Counted from the stretch's first letter, positions 33,225-45,612 are shown. The stretch: 64,000 nt of DNA from Paguma larvata (GCA_030068075.1 JAINVK010000527.1:62001-126000), one strand, 5' to 3'. Made by a program: numbers and translations. Notes: a model not told the origin generated them from the sequence alone.

Positions 33225-34303
33225 CTAAATCTTATTTATGGTTCCTCTCTGATCTCCCAACTACCGTATCTAATTTTTATTCCGCTTTTAATTTAAGCCA
33301 TCTTTTACTATTTTGTAACTCAATTTGAATAACTTTTCTTAAACAGGCATATCTAGAATTCGAAATTGATGTACTTGTAATAAATTTCATGAAGATTCTG
33401 GGTTAAGACTTCAGAAATAGGGTTTAGAAGCAGAATCTCACAAAGCCCTTTATTTACACATGAGATTAATTATGATAGAATACAAAAACCTTTTTACCTT
33501 TGGGTTTCTAAAAACCATTGTCTTTTTTCATGATTGGGAAAAATCTTGATTTTGAATTAAGAAACATTGCATAGTATGTCTTCTGTAATAACATTTGGCA
33601 AGAAATTAATAGAAACATTTTTGTTACACAAGTATAATTTATAGAATATTGTATTTAAATTTTGCTTTTATAGTAAATAACATTTTTGGTTAGACATAAG
33701 TAATTTTTCAAATGTGTGGGATGCTGATTAATGAGCCAAGATAGCAAAGAAATTCAAACTGTTGCCGAAGAACTCTATAATCTAGGGAACATCTTTCTTT
33801 CCCATCTAGCCACTTTTGGCTTCCATAAAAGAAGAAAGAAAACATAGAAGAAAAACAACATCCACCAATATGCTGACCTTGTTGGAAGACCATGCAAACA
33901 TTTCATAAAGAAAAGTCATTCTGGGCCCCTTGGTTTTGCTTTCTCAGAAAAGGGAAATAAAGTTTTTTCCTTCTGAAATGAATGTTTCCAAAACTACAGG
34001 GCTTCCTGAAATTAAACAGAAATCTAATGAAGCCATAATTTTCCTATACCACATGATGCATGTGGGTGTTTTTGGTGATATCTTTCTCCCCCAAATGACA
34101 CAGAACTACTATGTGTGATATATCAATCATGTTCATATTAAAATGAAACCTCTGCCTGGAAAAGTACATATTATCTTCCTAAAAATAATCATCTAAGATG
34201 CACATTCCTTCCAATGTTTAAAATCTTGTAGAAATATATTCGACCTTCAAATTTCTTGTGCAAATGTGTGCTATAATAGGGGAAGTGGGGAATTGGAAAG
34301 ATA

Positions 34304-34304
<1 letters not shown>
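33225..34304. other. Unassigned DNA
   Basis: No gene or repeat is recognised. The open frames 33708-33893 and 33930-34118 lack domains. Confidence 0.5.

Positions 34305-34376
<72 letters not shown>
34305..34376 (+). repeat. Compound TG/AG microsatellite
   Basis: Twenty-two perfect TG units (34305-34348) directly followed by fourteen perfect AG units (34349-34376). The 110-codon minus-strand frame at 34189-34521 is produced by it. Confidence 0.98.
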
Positions 34377-34379
<3 letters not shown>

Positions 34380-35140
34380 ACACTAGTGCATGCCGATCAT
34401 CAAAGTTAGGAGAGGAATTTTTGTATTTGTGACTAGGCAAAGAAAGAGGCCTTGTCATGGTGCTTAAAAAAAAATATGGAAGAATTCTTATTTTAATGGT
34501 GAAACAATACAGATAAACCACAGTACAGTAGTTACAGATGAATTACTAGCAATTTTCCTTCATTATTGCAGGGTTTCAGAATATATGCAAAGTGCCCAAA
34601 GTGTATTAGCTTTTAGGTCAGGATGATCATTGAATTCTCTCCATGAACAGTATAATCTTGGGATAGAAGAATATGGTATTGCCATTTCCCACAATCAGGT
34701 TCATGGAAACTAGAATCTTTGTGGGATGCCCAATTATTCCACTGCTGGAAGGTCAAAAGGACTGATGCTTCCAAAATATAGACACAACCAAGAACTAGAA
34801 AATTCTCTGTTTACCAGCACAGAATTTTATGGAAGTTATTATAATACCTTCTGAAGTCTGTCCCATTCATTCAGAATGTTGAACAATGCATTCATAAGCT
34901 ATGGATTCTAAATCATCTTCTCCCAATACACTACGTAGCCTGAAAATATTTCAGCATAAATGAAACAGACTTTCCTATAGGGCATTGGAAACATTTTCAA
35001 ATATGATATTTTTAATTAAGTGAAATTAATAGTATTTAAAGTAAGTAGATTATTTGTATTTCTATTGACTAAGCTGAATAGGCAGATATGCTTAGGGTTT
35101 TTTTTCATAGATCTCCACTTAATCTTTTTTAAAAATTATT
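34377..35140. other. Unassigned DNA
   Basis: No gene or repeat is recognised. Confidence 0.5.
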
Positions 35141-35144
35141 TAAT

Positions 35145-35221
35145 TTTTTTTAAGTTTACTTATTTATTTTGAGAGAGAGTGGGCAGAGAGAGGAAGAGAG
35201 AGAGAGAGTCCCAAGCAGGCT
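35145..35221 (-). mobile_element. CAN-SINE 3' fragment, minus strand
   Basis: Only the tail and GA-rich body are present (AAGTTTACTTATTTATTTTG to CCCAAGCAGGC). The head is missing, so the element is 5'-truncated. A-rich sequence follows directly. Confidence 0.85.
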
Positions 35222-35785
35222 TTAATTTTAAAAAATTAAAAAAAAAGAAAATGGACCATTTTTACTTTGGCAGTTAAATTGGTTTTTTTTTTTTGTTTGT
35301 TTCTTTTTTTCCCCCACTTCACCTTAAAAACTGTTTCTATGGAAGAATGCTTTCCATCTTCCAAACAGCCAACTTATGAAAAATATATGCCTCACAACTT
35401 GATTTTAAGAGGGGGAACTTACTATATTAAACATGCCTACTTTTTAGTGACATGCTGGTGTCATTATTTACAGTAATAACATGTTCTAAATGTCACTTTC
35501 CATTGCTAGGTTTAATTGCAGATCTTAGAAGGCACCATAGAGATAACTTATTCTAATAGTTATAAGCACTTAAAAATATATTTGTAGGTCCCTTTTCTCT
35601 AAAAATAAAAAACACACACACAAAAAGAAAACATCCACCAAGTTCAGTCTATAAGTACATAATGGTGGTATTTTCTGTTGAATGGGGTAAGGATGGGAGT
35701 GAGGGCTAGGTAGACAGTTTTGCTCAGTCACTCTGTTCTGATTCCTAGGTGGCTCTGAGGTATACCCATGGAAGATTTGATTGAA
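35222..35785. other. Unassigned DNA
   Basis: No gene or repeat is recognised. Confidence 0.45.
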
Positions 35786-35789
35786 AATG

Positions 35790-35935
35790 TCAGATCTAGT
35801 CTATTCACTTCATGTAAAGACATAAGATAGATTTGGAAAGAGGAAATACCTTGCAGAAGTCAACACAAGTCAGTGGATATAAAGATGTGAGTCTGTCTAC
35901 TGAATCACTTAGCTGCCTCATCTCAAATAGTGTTG
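35790..35935 (-). mobile_element. MIR-like SINE fragment, antisense
   Basis: Antisense MIR-type order: GAAAGAGGAAATACCTTGCA, AGTCAACACAAGTCAGTGG, GATGTGAGTCTGTCTAC, CACTTAGCTGCCTCAT. Confidence 0.45.
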
Positions 35936-37480
35936 TCTTACACACTTATTAAAGCAGTTAAGTCACAGAATGAAGCTCAAGTGTGGCTTACTCATATCTG
36001 GTATGTGAACCCTTTTCCCTGTTCTCTTTCTGCAAAACTGGTAAAAATTGATTATTAGGTGGATTTCAATGTATAAAAATAACTGGCCGTACTAAAGGTA
36101 TCACTGAATATTTCCATTTTGAGTCCTCATAGCTTTGATTAGCTTTCCCCTAAAAATACTCTACTCTTCCCTAAACCCATCATTACATGGATTCACTTTG
36201 GAAAACCTTCTCTTCTAAAAACAAAGGAATGCTATTTTTGTGTTGACTATGAGACAGAGCTATTCCAAGATTCCAAGGCCCACCTGTCCAGTCGGTTGTT
36301 GGATAGGAACAAAAGGGAAGTGAGGGCAGGGCGAGATTCTAATTGTTATGAAATTTTTTTCCATTACTGTTTTTGGCTTTCTCTAATTGGTATTCTTGTT
36401 TTGTTGTTGTTTTTCCTGTTTCTCAAGGTTGAGTGAATTCCAGCTGGCTTGCTGGCTTCCACTGGAGGCTTGAGCTATGATTTTCAGGTTTATTGAAATG
36501 AAGAACATGAAAAAATTCATCAGGAAATGCCTTTGTACTGGTTTAGCATTAGCTGGAACAAATGGGCTCACGGAATTTTCTGTCTTCGGTCTTCTCATTA
36601 CGTACCCTGGTTGCTAAGGAAAACTTGCTTGTTTTTAACATACCCAACAGAGAAATTATCAGAAATATCTTTTAAAATGCTGTTTTCAAAAAAAGTATAT
36701 TGATGCTGCCAGTTCATTAAAAGTCATGCCATACATATCGGGAATCCCGCTTGTGAATTGCTTATGTTCTAACACATTTGATAATCACGATTTATAAACA
36801 AAAATGAGTTTTCATAGAGCCTGAATAAAGTCATAATCATTTATCAAGGCAAGCCAATAACCTCTGTTTAATTTATAGTATCACTAAAATATTGGATATA
36901 TACAATGAACAACCAGATGGAATATTATGACTTCAAACAAATAATACTTCCATATTGAATTTTAATGACATACTACTTCTGATAGAAGTAGATTACCAGA
37001 TATAAAGTTACAACAAAATTATCAACATTTCAAAGTGATCTTGTTAGCCATTTCTCAAATTTGAAGAATTTTAAAATTCCTTTGAAAGAAAAATGACTTT
37101 GAGCTATTCTGATAATAATATTTAACCTGCACAGTTATAAATAATGTATATATGACATAAAGCTCTTACAAATCTTATACATTTATTTTAAAAATCTGTA
37201 ACACAAGTAAAATTAAAACATTAAAAGTGATTTTTTTTCCTCTCACTATATAAACATGGCAAGCACTTTTGAGTTGAGATGTTAACAACATACCTATTTT
37301 GCGGAGATTTAATGATACATTTTTCCTTTTCCTGAGCTCGCAAATCATTGGTTGGTTGGCATAAATTAATATTCACTTAATGGGAAGGAATAATTTATCT
37401 ATAAAATCTACACCGTTTCTTTTCTGATCATAGCAATAATGATTAGAATACCATAACACTACTCTGTAGCACCAAAGAGT
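35936..37480. other. Unassigned DNA
   Basis: No gene is supported. 36380-36650 is complex, unique-looking sequence and could be tested for conservation. Confidence 0.45.
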
Positions 37481-37948
37481 CACTGGCATACCTCAGAGAT
37501 TTTGTGGCTTTAGTTCCAGACCACTGCAATAAAGCACATTTTGCAATAAAGCAAGTCAAAGGGACTTTTGGTTTCCCAGGGCATACAGAAGTTATGTATA
37601 TACTATCCTAGAAGTCTATTAAGTGTGCAATAGCATTATGTCAAAAAAACATTGTACATACCTTAATGAAAACATACTTTATCGCTATAAAATGCTAACC
37701 ATCACCTGAGCTTTCAGTGAGTCGTAGTCACTGGTCACAGATCACCATAGCAAATACAATAATACTTAAAAAGTTAGAAATACTATGAAATTACCAAACA
37801 CGGAGACAGGATGTAAGCAAATGCTGTGGGAAAAATGGCACCAATGGACTTGCTCCAGGCGGGGTTGCCACAAACCTTCGATTTGTAAAAAATGCAGGAT
37901 CTGGGAAGCGCAATGAAGCAGAGAGCAGTAAAATGAGGTATGCCAGTG
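37481..37948 (+). mobile_element. Tigger-type DNA transposon, internally deleted
   Basis: Terminal inverted repeats CACTGGCATACCTC (37481-37494) and GAGGTATGCCAGTG (37935-37948) are perfect complements. Inside are Tigger1-like words: TTCCAGACCACTGCAATAAA, GTCTATTAAGTGTGCAATAG, GAGCTTTCAGTGAGTCGTAG, GGTTGCCACAAACCTTCGAT. Only about 470 bases remain, so the transposase region of the pogo-like parent is absent: a non-autonomous or deleted copy. TA follows the right end; the left flank has GT, so the TA duplication is not preserved. Confidence 0.85.
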
Positions 37949-38149
37949 TACACACCAATGAACACCTGTTGGAACAGCACCTATCAGTTCATAGTAAAGA
38001 AGTTGTCACCTCTGAAAAATGCTTACATTTGTCTTTTTAAGTTTTTGGACTGAGAACACAGAATTAAAAAATTATTGTGGAAAACCTGTAAAATCCAAAG
38101 AATACATTTTGGCTCCTCCAGGGTTTAACACACTCTAGCTTATCCTTGA

Positions 38150-38545
38150 GGAAATCTTGGATCTCTGTGATTTTTTAATAACACTGTTGTGATAATATAT
38201 CCAACAAACACCCATGTACACTCGTGTACACCCACTCGAGGAGTACACGCCCATCAGTTTTGAGAGATATAAATGCTGAGAAGTCACCACCACAAGATAT
38301 AAATGCTGTTTCTATCAACTACAGAAGGGTGCTTCTGTCCCTCTGCAGTCTATGTGCTAGCGAGCTACTGATTGGCTTTCCAGCACTATGCATCAGTTTG
38401 CTTTTCAGAGTTTTTATTGATATGTACTATTTTGTGTCTGATTTCCTTCACTAAGAATAACGACTGAGTTTCATCATTATCAGTTTGTTCCTTTCTCTTT
38501 GCTGTAGAGTTTGAATCTGATTTATCTCTGCTGTATATCTTTAAA
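38150..38545 (-). mobile_element. Old LINE-1 3' region, antisense
   Basis: The plus strand reads as antisense L1 3' UTR: a CTGTCCCTCTGCAGTCTATG word, ATTGGCTTTCCAGCACTATG, ATTTTGTGTCTGATTTCCTT, TCACTAAGAATAACGACTGA, GTTTCATCATTATCAGTTTG. Very diverged. Confidence 0.6.
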
Positions 38546-38549
38546 AAAT

Positions 38550-38735
38550 GTTCTTTTAAGCATTTTTTAATGTTTATTTTTGAGAGAGAAAGAGAGACAG
38601 AGTGTGAGTGGAGAAAAGGCAGAGAGAGAGGGAGACACAGAATCTGAAGCAGGCTCCAGGCTCTGTGCTGACAGACGCGGGGCTCGAACCCATGAACTGC
38701 GGGCTGAGTAAATGCCTGCTTACCAACTCCACCAT
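38550..38735 (-). mobile_element. CAN-SINE, minus strand, head damaged
   Basis: Clear tail (AGCATTTTTTAATGTTTATT), GA body and ATCTGAAGCAGGCTCCAGGC. Then the tRNA-like part breaks down after CATGAACTGCGGGCTGAG and the usual GAGCCACCCAGG head is not recognisable. Probably a deletion or rearrangement of the head. The open frame 38608-38922 runs out of it. Confidence 0.85.
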
Positions 38736-39019
38736 CATCTATTCAGTCACCCACCATGAAGAAATGAATGTGAAATTCCAGCAAGAAGAAATGAACAAAA
38801 GATTGGAGAAGATCTTAAGTGCTTGCCTTTTGCCCATTGGACCAGATAAAGAGAATTATCTGCATTATCTATGTGGCATAGGGTTTTTATTATTTTTATG
38901 TAAATATGTCCCTTTTTGGTAATGACAAACATGTTTGTTTTTGTCTGGTTTTGCTTCTTTAAGCCTGGTTTTTCTCAATATGCCTTTAAAGGTTTTTAAA
39001 TTGTTTTTAAATTGTTAAA

Positions 39020-39060
39020 TCTCAACTGGTCAAGTTGGTCTCAACTGGTCAAGTTGAGAC
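39020..39060 (+). repeat. Tandem pair with perfect hairpin
   Basis: TCTCAACTGGTCAAGTTG occurs twice at a 19-base spacing (39020-39037, 39039-39056). The second copy extends to a perfect hairpin: GTCTCAACT (39038-39046), loop GGTCA, AGTTGAGAC (39052-39060). Confidence 0.95.
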
Positions 39061-41153
39061 TTTTAAGAACATCATTTTTAATTTGTAATCAAAGTTCACA
39101 ACTTGATTTTTTCAAAAAAAAAAAAGGTCAACACATGCCCAGCACCTGCTAATGAAGGTTTAAACAAGTGTTAAGAAGAAAAACAAAAGGACCAGTAACT
39201 GCTATGTTAACAGAGAGGGGTCCACAGAAACCTGTCATTTTAATCTTGCTGAGTCATCAGCTAGCAGCTGAGATTATTTCTATCTCAATTTTGTCCTTGA
39301 GAAAGCACTTTCCTCCTGTTACTGCAGATGCCTTTCTTACTCAGAATTCAGACTAGGATCAGTTGAGAAAGAAAAAACAAGCTCTCGCCAGAAATATTTT
39401 TCTCTTTATTACTGATCGATTAAGGCCTCTACTAATGAAATTACTCCAGATGAAGACATACACATCTATTTCAAATAGAGGTTAAAACTTTAATCTCATC
39501 ATATATGCAGCTCTTACTTTGTATGACTGCAGTTCTGTATAAGTGACTGTGAAGCCTGAACCTGTGTAATCTTAATAATTGACAAGATTGTTCCATGATC
39601 TTTAAAGTTTTTGTCAAGACAACCAAAGCATCCTTTTCATCAAAGGATGAAAAAGCAGTAAAATTAGTATTTATTTAGTGTACTGCAGTTTGTAATACTA
39701 GAACCACTGAGAATGAAAATATTTTATTTCTTTGTAAAAAAACTTACCAAGGGTCATTGGAATGGTGCTGGCCTTACTGTCTAGTTGTATAATTGATATG
39801 AAGCAAAGACTTTTTCTGTGCCTTAGGAAACTATCATACTTCTTCCTAAATTTAGGTAAACTTCCAATATTTAGGTAAATTTCCAACATGTGCTTTCAAT
39901 GTCTGAAATATCTTTGAGAGTTCCTTTAATGTGGAATATTTTACTGGGATCACTTACTCTGGGACCTGCTACTGGTTTATGAACTAACGGGTTCATGGGC
40001 GGACTTTGAAAGAAATGACATGACTGGTCACCGATCATGATACATTTCTGTTATTCGTGCAGTGATTTGTGGGCCAATGAACCAGCAGTATAAGTGGTTA
40101 CTTTATGCAGTCATTCACAATTAATATACTTTAATTAAAATTTGAACTGTGTTTCTGGGGAGTGGTGTTATTTAACTCAGTCACCATAACTAAGATTCAT
40201 GCACACTGGAACTATGCAAAACAGCCTCTCTGTGTGTGTCTGTGTGCGTATATGTGTATTAAATTTTTCCTATAAGTATAGTCAAAACTAGGACTTGGAT
40301 TCTCTCTACATTTGGTAAACAACTCAGTATTGGGCAGTTTTCTCACTTATCTGTTATATCCATTCTATATCAAGGTAAATAAATGTTTATCAAGTTGATT
40401 TAATTTTCATCTTTCTACTTTAAGATCAAATAAGTACTCTTCAATATAGTCTCAGTATATACGATGTGTGAGAGAATATAAAATTGAGGTTGTACTATAC
40501 AGATTTAAGTAAACATTCCTTTACTGAAGTTTAATAAAATAAGCAACAGACTGGCACACAGAACAGAACACTTCCTTTGCAATGAATTTAACTCACGGCC
40601 AGGCTTATAGCCATGCTTCTGTGGTGCATTTCCTGTCCCTCCACCTGGGAATAGTTCCAGAATAATTGTGACACCTTACATGCCATGAAATCAGTGAAGA
40701 AGTGAGTGCTGGTATGTAGAGGGTGGTCAAAATACAACCACATTTGCTTTTTAAAAAATACTGCTTGATTTCTAATTTTTAGCTCAGTATAAATCTGTTT
40801 TTTCTCCTAACTTTTGCAAAAAGGGAAATGTAAAATCATCATATTTTATATTATTTACCAGGAATGGAACTATAGACATGAAATTATCTAATAAGCAATT
40901 TTCACTAATTCAGGGTTTTTAAACATTTTTACAGGTAAAAGAATGTCCCAAAATAATTTCTCCCTTTGTTTTTTACTGTATCAGATGGGAACATGAAAGT
41001 CATACTAATTTAATTTAATCCCAAAATTCTTCATTTGACAAGAATAACAGACAAGTTAATAAATATCCAAAGCTTTCATCTTGAGTGGAAATAATCTCTA
41101 AATTCCCCACAAATAAAAATGCCCTTTTTTTGGTAGACAATTTAAAGGATTGA
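39061..41153. other. Unassigned DNA
   Basis: No gene or repeat family is recognised in about 2 kb. A short TGTG-rich patch lies at 40230-40258. Confidence 0.5.
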
Positions 41154-41356
41154 TTTTCTCCTCTTCTCTCCTCTCCTCCCTTCTTTCCTTCCTTTCTTCC
41201 TCCTTCCCTCTTTCTCTTCCTCTTTTTCTCCCTTTCCTTCTTTCTTTTTCTCTCCCTTCCTTCCTTCCTTCCTCCCTCCCTCCCTCTCTCTCTCTTTTTC
41301 CTCTTTTTCTTCCCTCCCCCCCCCCATCGCCTCCCTCCTTCCCTTCCTTCCTTCCT
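41154..41356 (+). repeat. Long polypyrimidine tract
   Basis: 172 consecutive pyrimidines (41154-41325), then ATCG, then about 27 more. It is made of CTTC, CCTT, CCTC and CTCT units with a run of twelve C near 41314-41325. The complement gives rise to three overlapping Lys/Arg/Glu-rich open frames (41015-41510, minus) that are not genes. Confidence 0.97.
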
Positions 41357-41721
41357 GCAAAACACAGAACTCTGTAACACTTGAGGGTGATGAATGGGTA
41401 AAGCAGAAAGCCCCAGGGCAAAACAGAAAGCATACTTGTGACTGAGTGTTCATACGAAATTTTCTACTTTTAATTCTATATCTGAGTCTATCTGGAGGTC
41501 TCATCTTCATGCCAGGTTAGTACCACTTTATTACGAGCATTTATACTTGATGGTACTCAAGAGCAGAGAAATGGAGGAACTGACTAAAAATCACTACAAA
41601 TCTCATTCCAAAATTTAGGGAATTATACATTCTGCCAACTTTGGACCTTCTAGGGGGCAAAATTCCATGATGAAATGTTTAGAATGAAAAATTCTACCTC
41701 TGTAATTAGAAGACAATTATT

Positions 41722-41896
41722 TTAAAAATAATTTTGTATTTATTTTTGAGAGAGAGGGAGATAGAGGATTGCAAAAGGTCTCTGTGTTGACCGTGTGACA
41801 GCAGCAAGCCTGATGTGGAGCTTGAACTCATGAACAACAAGATCATGACCTGAACCAAGGTCAGATGCTCAACCCACTGGGCCACCCAGTCACCCC
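41722..41896 (-). mobile_element. CAN-SINE, minus strand, diverged
   Basis: Tail TTTTGTATTTATTTTTGAGA, short GA body, TGAACTCATGAACAACAAGA, GATCATGACCTGAACCAAGG, head ending GGGCCACCCAGTCACCCC. Older than most copies; no clear target duplication. Confidence 0.88.
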
Positions 41897-42595
41897 AAGC
41901 CTGACCTTTTAAAATTAGAATCTGTTCTAGCTTCACTGCATATGAGGTTGCAAAAGTCTTTATGAAATTGACTTCTAATTCTCTACATGTTGCTATTCAA
42001 ATTCTAGCCCTCAGAATATAGAATTCTTTTTTAAATAATAGAATGTATGTGCCAATTTCTATGAGAAACAGCCCCTTCTCATTTAATTGTGCTTAAAATG
42101 GAAAATGTAATGAAGACAGAAGATACAAACCCTCAGTATTATTTCATTTAAATGCATTTAAAACCAGATTCTAACCATGTCTACTTTTCATATATGCACA
42201 TTTTTTCATCTTAGCAATCCTCGACTTAAAGTGGTACATAAAGTGACCAGAGAAAAACTGTCCTTAACCAGGACAGTCCCAGTTCTAGCAATGTCTTTTG
42301 CTTTATATTCTATTTTCAAATGCTGCAGACGCCTTTTTGGCTCCTATTCTTCCTAACCTTTAGCTACTTTTAACCTTTAAAGATGTAGCTTGACTTCGGG
42401 CTTGTATTTGTAATTTTTGAAGTCTTCGATATAAATCCAAGTTTCCTTTTCTTGCTCTCTTTTATGTTTCCACAGTAACAAAGCTTAAAATCTCTGGGGG
42501 AGGGGGTGGGGGTGGGCTCTAAATTATCCTTCTGTGTTTCAAACATTGAGTTGGGGGAGGTGATAATTATTCAGCATGTCAGCTCTGCATGCAAC
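41897..42595. other. Unassigned DNA with a G-quadruplex candidate
   Basis: No gene or repeat family is recognised. It holds the G-run motif at 42496-42516. Confidence 0.5.
42496..42516 (+). other. G-quadruplex candidate
   Basis: Four G runs of 5, 5, 5 and 3 bases, each separated by a single A or T. Single-base loops give the most stable class of predicted quadruplex. Confidence 0.85.
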
Positions 42596-42599
42596 CCAA

Positions 42600-42795
42600 A
42601 TCAATAAATCTAAATTCTAACTTCACCATTTAGTATCTGTGAGACCACAGACAGTTACTTCCACTGTCAACACCCTAATCTTTTCATCTGTAGGTGATAC
42701 AAGAGTCTAGCACATGGAGTTTAAAAGAGGTGATATAGAAGTGCTCCTCATATTATATTCAATTCCTACTAGATATTATTATGATGATGATTATA
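42600..42795 (+). mobile_element. MIR SINE, sense
   Basis: MIR order on the plus strand: AAATTCTAACTTCACCATTT, AGTATCTGTGAGACCACAG, CAGTTACTTCCACTGTCAAC, AATCTTTTCATCTGTAGGTG, then GTGATATAGAAGTGCTCCTC. Confidence 0.6.
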
Positions 42796-44378
42796 AAACA
42801 TTTTACATTTCTGTTTCATGTAAAATCTCCCAGAGAATCTAGAATATGAAGGTTTATTACTCTCTGATCAATCACTTATAAAACATAACAAATATGGCTC
42901 CCCTCAGAGTTCTAGGCTTTTCCTATAAAAATAGATATGGTTAGAAACAATTTAAGAAGTATTAGAAAGCCTCTTCTCATACTGAAGAGACTTTAGTTTT
43001 CTATAAAGTACCATATGCTATAATTATTTTTGTGACCTGAATGTGACAATCTGTTAAAATAGCAGAAGTTATGTTAAAAATATCTTCTTATGTCTGTGAG
43101 ATGGAGTCTCAGGAATGAGTGCTCTCATTTCAAACAATTACTTCATATTGGTCATTCAAAATTCCCCTTAGGAACATAACATGAACACTTAAAAAAGTGC
43201 ATGTGTACTGATTGCAATGAAATGTGTTTTGTTTTTCATTGAGAAGCAAAGTTCACCATTTAACCCAATTTTCCTTTGTTATTATACAGTAGAACTAAAA
43301 GAGACTGTTTTGTATCATTTACAAAAAAATCAGATGGAAGGCACAGCCATTTATAGTAATAATTACTTTTTCCTATCCATACGCTACAGTCGTTAAATCT
43401 TATATTTTAGTTTTCCAACTCTTACATGAAACATATAAAAGCCGCCCTTTTTCTTTTCAAATTCATATTAAGTAGAAGAGAAATCGTGCCAGAAGCTTTC
43501 AGATAAAACACAGCATTTTAAAGGAAGAGACAATGTTATTTTAGTTGTTTTATTTTTTTTTGGTGTGAATTAAAAATTGAAATCATCCAACATTTGATAT
43601 GGAGAGAGAGGACAGTTAGTACAGAATGATGAGAAGCAGTCACTGTGCATATATTTGTCTCAGTATGTATTTTTCCAAAACAATATTTCCGATGTACCTT
43701 TCAGTCGAATAATATTTAAAGTCAATTTGGTTGATTTCCCTCTTGGTTGTTAGAATATTTCATAATATTCTAACTCATATAATTGTGATAAAACAGCAAC
43801 CTACTGTACCATAAATATTTAGTCAACATCTGACAGATGATAAACAACTTATCAGGCTTCAAGAAATTAAAAACTGAGTGAAACATGCAATTCCCTTTCA
43901 GGGAGCTCAATCTTTTTGCACGTGTACTTTTTTACAAAACAAGAAACTTTAAGAGGCACTAGAGGCTAATTTTCCAGTTGTAATTTTGCTTCCTAATGAT
44001 ATCACCTACTATAATTAGTTTCACCTGTCTGACTCCTGGGAGAAGCATCACTGTATGCTCATCTTGGGAGTAGACTGTTCTTTGGTTGGCCCAGACACGC
44101 TAAAAAAATGGATCAGTGTAGCATTTTACGTTTCCCTGCATGACCTCAATATTTTTACATCTACTTGATTACACTCACCACAAAGCCTTTCACTTCCTTT
44201 ATTTTTCAGAAGTGTTTATGTAGAGATATCAATAAATATGACATATATATAAATATATGACATAATTAAAATTATGTTTGGTTAAGGATAAAATATTAAC
44301 CCAGCAACCAAGGTCTGGGTCTTGGCTATATATATATATTGACTGTACAAAATATTTTCATGAAATTTTTCCTTTCTT
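42796..44378. other. Unassigned DNA
   Basis: No gene or repeat is recognised. A short ATATAT run lies near 44328-44339. Confidence 0.5.
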
Positions 44379-44390
44379 AGTCTTATTTTA

Positions 44391-44611
44391 TTTAACTAAT
44401 TTTTTTTTAAGCATTTATTACTTAGAGACAGAGAGAGATAAAGCATGACTGGCAGAAGGGCAGAAAAGGAGGAAGACACAGAATTGGAGCAGGCTCCAGG
44501 CTCTGAGCGGTCAGCACAGAGCCTGAAGCGAGGCTAGAACTCACAAACCGTGAGATCACAACCTGGGCCGAAGTCGGACGCTGAGTCGACTGAGCCACCC
44601 AGGCGCCCCCC
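44391..44611 (-). mobile_element. CAN-SINE, minus strand
   Basis: Full-length type with head ending GAGCCACCCAGGCGCCCCC. Several CpGs remain. The flanks share GTCTTATTTTA (44380-44390 and 44615-44625). Confidence 0.95.
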
Positions 44612-44625
44612 ATGGTCTTATTTTA

Positions 44626-45597
44626 ATATGTGACACTTTGACTCATTATACCACAAGAGATATAAAAATTCTCAATATGTTAAAACCTAAAGTCATTATT
44701 TCTGGGATGATCTTATCTGAATGCTCACCTTTATTTTTCTAGTCATTAAAAAAAAAAAACACCAATTTTTTTTTTTTTTACCCAAGAAGAAAATAATACA
44801 CACCCTCTCTGATAGCTCAGAACAAATGATAAGTTCCTTTTACCTTTCCGTTGTCCTCTACTCATAGATTATGAATCTCAAAGAAAATAGCAATGATAAT
44901 AATAAACCAGTCTGAGTGATTTTAGAAGACTGTCAGCCCTTTAGGATGGTCTATGAGTAGACTTTTACAGGAATTCACTATTGGTTTTCTACCGATCAGC
45001 TTATGATTAGAGAAGACATGTACCTACGATCTAAAATTTAGAAGATCAAAGTATAAAATGTTGAGCATAGATGAATTTACCAATGCTGTGGTCAACTGAG
45101 TAAATTTTTCCTTCTTATTTCCATGGATGTTTAACTTATGAATATACAAATATCCAAAGCACTTTTAAATTACCATGTTTTTACAAATGGAAAAATATCT
45201 ATGTCTATATCCATAATTATATTTTCCAGGAATCATTTCAGATAAATGAAAGCAAAGTTTCACTTGTAAGTATTAATAGAAAGAACAGAAATTCTTCCAG
45301 TGTTATATAGGCAAATTTCCTATATTACTCTGAAAATGTTTAAAAATACATTGTATAAAATATGCTCACTCTTACTGTAATCCTTGTCCCTGTTTTCCTT
45401 GTATTCTCTTCTCAATTAATAGTATACTTTTAATAAGTGGCTATAACAATGGAACAGATATATGTGATTGGTCTCAGTTCCCTGCTCTGAAAAGCTTCCT
45501 TTAAAATTGTCTGAATAATGATTCAGTAAATTTGTGAAGTCACATTGTCTTGCTGTCTAATACATTATAGAAATGTAAATAATAAGACTTTTTCAGC
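44626..45597. other. Unassigned DNA
   Basis: No gene or repeat is recognised. An A run and a T run lie close together at 44748-44778. Confidence 0.5.
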
Positions 45598-45612
45598 TAA
45601 AATCAATATTTA

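Noticed and set aside
34189..34521. 110-codon minus-strand frame with Ser-Leu and Thr-His runs
   Set aside because: Produced by the TG/AG microsatellite.
37783..37980. 65-codon minus-strand frame in the Tigger element
   Set aside because: It lies in the non-coding terminal part of a deleted DNA transposon and runs past its end.
39020..39060. Short regular repeats as a CRISPR-like array
   Set aside because: Only two adjacent copies without spacers, in a mammalian genome.
41015..41510. Three overlapping minus-strand frames of 111-122 codons, rich in Lys, Arg and Glu
   Set aside because: They are translations of the complement of the polypyrimidine tract, in three frames at once.
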